Assembly: GCF_012971745.1 (NCBI RefSeq)
Contig: NZ_CP048834.1
Coordinates: 5,403,001 to 5,467,000 of the forward strand
Source: Starkeya sp. ORNL1
Lineage (GTDB): Bacteria; Pseudomonadota; Alphaproteobacteria; Rhizobiales; Xanthobacteraceae
Length of the DNA stretch: 64,000 nucleotides
Reading direction: 5' to 3'
Part shown: in pieces, positions 61,569 through 64,000 of the stretch
Layout: each line of letters opens with the position of its first letter
Position numbering within the stretch: the first letter of the stretch is position 1
The notes under the pieces: model-generated
Database searches by the model: none
Told to the model about the DNA's origin: nothing
Seen by the model: the letters and a program-made list of their open reading frames with translations, nothing else
Program-made: the position numbers and the translations under genes

Positions 61569-62438
61569 CTATGGCGATGCCGAGACGCCGCGGGCGAGCC
61601 GCCGCCGCAGCACTTCGCCGGCCACGCCGATCGACACGACGACAACGACGATAACCAGCCCTGGCAGCGTCGCAATCCACCACGCATTGGCGAGATAATT
61701 GCGGCCCGACGAAATGATGCGGCCCCAGGACGGCACGTCGATCGGTGTCCCCAGGCCGAGAAAGCCGAGCGAAGCCTCGGCCAGGATGATGAGGCTGAGT
61801 TCAGCCGACATCAGAATAAGCAGGGGGATCCACAGATTGGGCAGGATGCAGTCGCGCACGATCCGCCATGTGCTCTCGCCCGAAATGATGGCGGCTTCGA
61901 CGTAACTCTTGGCCAGCGTGCGCGCTGTGATCGCGCGGGCAACGCGCGCCACTACGGCCCAGCGGGTGATGGCGAGAATGAGGATCACCGACAGCAGGCT
62001 CGGCTGGATAAAGGCCGCGAGGAATACCGCGATCAGGATCGAGGGAAAGGCGAGCTGGATGTCGACGATGCGCATCAGGAACTGCTCGGTGCGCCGGCCG
62101 GCCCATCCCGCCCAGACGCCAACCACGACGCCGAAGACGGTGGCAAGCGCGGCCGAGGTGAAGCCCACGACGAGCGAGACGCGCGCGCCATAGATCACCT
62201 GCTTTGCCACGTCGCGGCCGACCGCGTCGGTGCCGAACCAGGCAATGCTGCCATTGGCGAACGCCGTGAAGGGTGGCTTCAGCCGGGCGGCCGTATCGGT
62301 TGCCGCCGGGTTGAAGTCGATCAGATACGGGCCCGCGAGTCCGACCAGGAAGAAGAGGGCGACAAAGCCCAGCGCCAGCCATTCGGTCGGCGCCAGACGG
62401 AGCATTGCCTTGGGAGAGGGGAGGGTTGTCGCCGTCAA
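61569..62438 (-). CDS. Peptide/nickel-type ABC transporter permease (DppC/OppC-like)
   Basis: 289-residue membrane permease, last gene of a transporter operon. An N-terminal helix (WLALGFVALFFLVGLAGPYL) is followed by the hallmark FGTDAVGRDVAKQVIYGARV of DppC/OppC proteins and five further helices, with the EAA loop (YVEAAIISGESTWRIVRDCI) that contacts the ATPase. Import of peptides, nickel or opine-like solutes is possible; the substrate-binding protein is not in the window. It ends just 3' of a gene-free gap; the DppB-like gene precedes it by 3 bp. Confidence 0.93.
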   Translation of the reverse strand: MTATTLPSPKAMLRLAPTEWLALGFVALFFLVGLAGPYLIDFNPAATDTAARLKPPFTAFANGSIAWFGTDAVGRDVAKQVIYGARVSLVVGFTSAALATVFGVVVGVWAGWAGRRTEQFLMRIVDIQLAFPSILIAVFLAAFIQPSLLSVILILAITRWAVVARVARAITARTLAKSYVEAAIISGESTWRIVRDCILPNLWIPLLILMSAELSLIILAEASLGFLGLGTPIDVPSWGRIISSGRNYLANAWWIATLPGLVIVVVVVSIGVAGEVLRRRLARGVSASP

Positions 62439-62441
62439 GGA

Positions 62442-63358
62442 TTAGCTCCGCCGCAGGCGCGGGTCGACGATCCGGTAGCCGACATCGACCGCGAAGTTTA
62501 CCGCTACAACCAGGAACGTCATGACGAAGATGCAGGCTTGCACCACTGCATAGTCGCGATAGCTGATCGCCGTGATGAGTTCTTTCCCGAGACCGGGCCA
62601 GCCGAACACGGTCTCAACGATGACCGCGCCGCCAAGCAGGTGGCCGAACTGCACGCCGCCGACAGTCAGTACCGGCAGGAGCGCATTGCGCAGCACATGG
62701 TGGCTGATGATGCGTGCCGTCGGGATTCCCTTGGCGCGCAGGATCCTCACCATGTTGGCTTTCAGCACGCCAATCGCCTCGTTTCGCATCAGCTGCATAT
62801 TTACCGCGATCAGCGGCAGAGCCAGGGTGACCGCCGGCAGCACCATCGAGCTCGGTGATGACCAGCCTGAGCTCGGCAGGATCTGGAGCCAGCGGGCAAA
62901 GACGAGGATGAACACCAGCCCCAGCCAGAAATCGGGAATTCCGAGCACCACCAGCGAGGTGTTTGAGGTGGCGCGGTCGAACCAACGGTCGCGCCAGAGT
63001 GCAGCCGCGAGGCCGAGGGGCACGGCCACCGCGATGACCAGGGCGAAGGTTACCGCGCCGAGCGTCAGCGTCGCCATCATGCGCTGCGCGACTATTTCGA
63101 TCGCCGGACGCCCCTGGATGACCGAATTACCGAAATCGAGCGTGAAGGCCTTGCCGAGATAGATCAGCAATTGCTCGTAGATCGGCCGGTCGAGGCCGTA
63201 TTGGATGCGCGCCGCCGCGATCTGGTCGGGCGTGGCGAGGTCGCCGAGCAGCACCAGCACCGGGTCGCCTGGTGCTATGCGGATCATGACGAATGTTGCG
63301 ATCACCGCTGCGACCAGCGTCGCCGCCGCGTTGAACAGTCGCGAACCGAGGAAGGTGA

Positions 63359-63362
<4 letters not shown>
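62442..63362 (-). CDS. Peptide/nickel-type ABC transporter permease (DppB/OppB-like)
   Basis: 306-residue permease. The start MITFLGSRLFNAAATLVAAV, RIAPGDPVLVLLGDLATPDQ and YGLDRPIYEQLLIYLGKAFT are typical DppB/OppB features, with the EAA loop near RTAR/VRILRAKGIPTARIISHH and six helices. It pairs with the downstream DppC-like permease to form the membrane channel. Its ATG overlaps the stop of the upstream ATPase gene (ATGA), so the operon reads ATPase-permease-permease. Confidence 0.93.

Positions 63363-64000
<638 letters not shown>

Overview
This window looks like a piece of chromosome from a high-GC alphaproteobacterium of the order Hyphomicrobiales (Rhizobiales), perhaps near Xanthobacteraceae (Ancylobacter/Starkeya type). 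That placement is inferred from the gene families present (CpdR, DUF4167, IalB, PhaR, DUF459), from gene order such as lysC-ptsP-prfA-prmC, and from the GC-rich intergenic repeats typical of the order. Nothing here indicates a phage, a CRISPR array, an insertion sequence or a plasmid backbone.

Layout. 1-5.6 kb: an RND efflux operon with two adaptor lipoproteins, divergent from a TetR regulator, with two copies of one palindromic operator between them. 5.7-8.8 kb: an RHH protein, a glyoxalase-like protein and a Tat-exported small subunit with its GMC flavoprotein. 8.9-13.6 kb: leuB, an isoprenyl diphosphate synthase, mtgA, rpmF and small membrane proteins. 13.8-19.5 kb: an EAL/degenerate-GGDEF protein, then phaR divergent from phaA-phaB (polyhydroxybutyrate synthesis) and a drug/metabolite exporter. 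19.5-25.9 kb: small metabolic and envelope genes, and a winged-helix regulator with a long helical C-terminus. 25.9-34.2 kb: DUF4167, then the lysC-ptsP-prfA-prmC operon divergent from ubiG. 34.5-46.7 kb: clpB, a tungstate-type binding protein, SPFH/NfeD, an outer-membrane barrel, galU/galE, a lytic transglycosylase and a DUF459 protein. 46.8-53.2 kb: gltD and gltB. 53.6-58.2 kb: two paralogous secreted proteins flanking a small heat-shock gene, a lysophospholipase-like hydrolase and hisN. 58.4-59.3 kb: three copies of a structured small RNA. 59.6-64 kb: an N-formylglutamate amidohydrolase family gene, cpdR, tRNA-Val(GAC) and part of a peptide-type ABC transporter.

The most interesting non-coding signals are as follows. 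(1) Three tandem small-RNA genes lie at 58402-59285. Each has its own promoter, a first stem kept by compensatory changes, an invariant core containing an anti-Shine-Dalgarno-like CCTCCTT and the decamer TTTCCTCCCT, and an intrinsic terminator. They sit beside a suhB-type phosphatase gene and resemble the alphaproteobacterial suhB/alpha-r8 (MmgR) family. (2) The small heat-shock gene appears to have an RpoH-type promoter and a ROSE-type RNA thermometer. (3) The two-adaptor RND pump has paired operators. (4) Several families of long inverted repeats fill the intergenic gaps.
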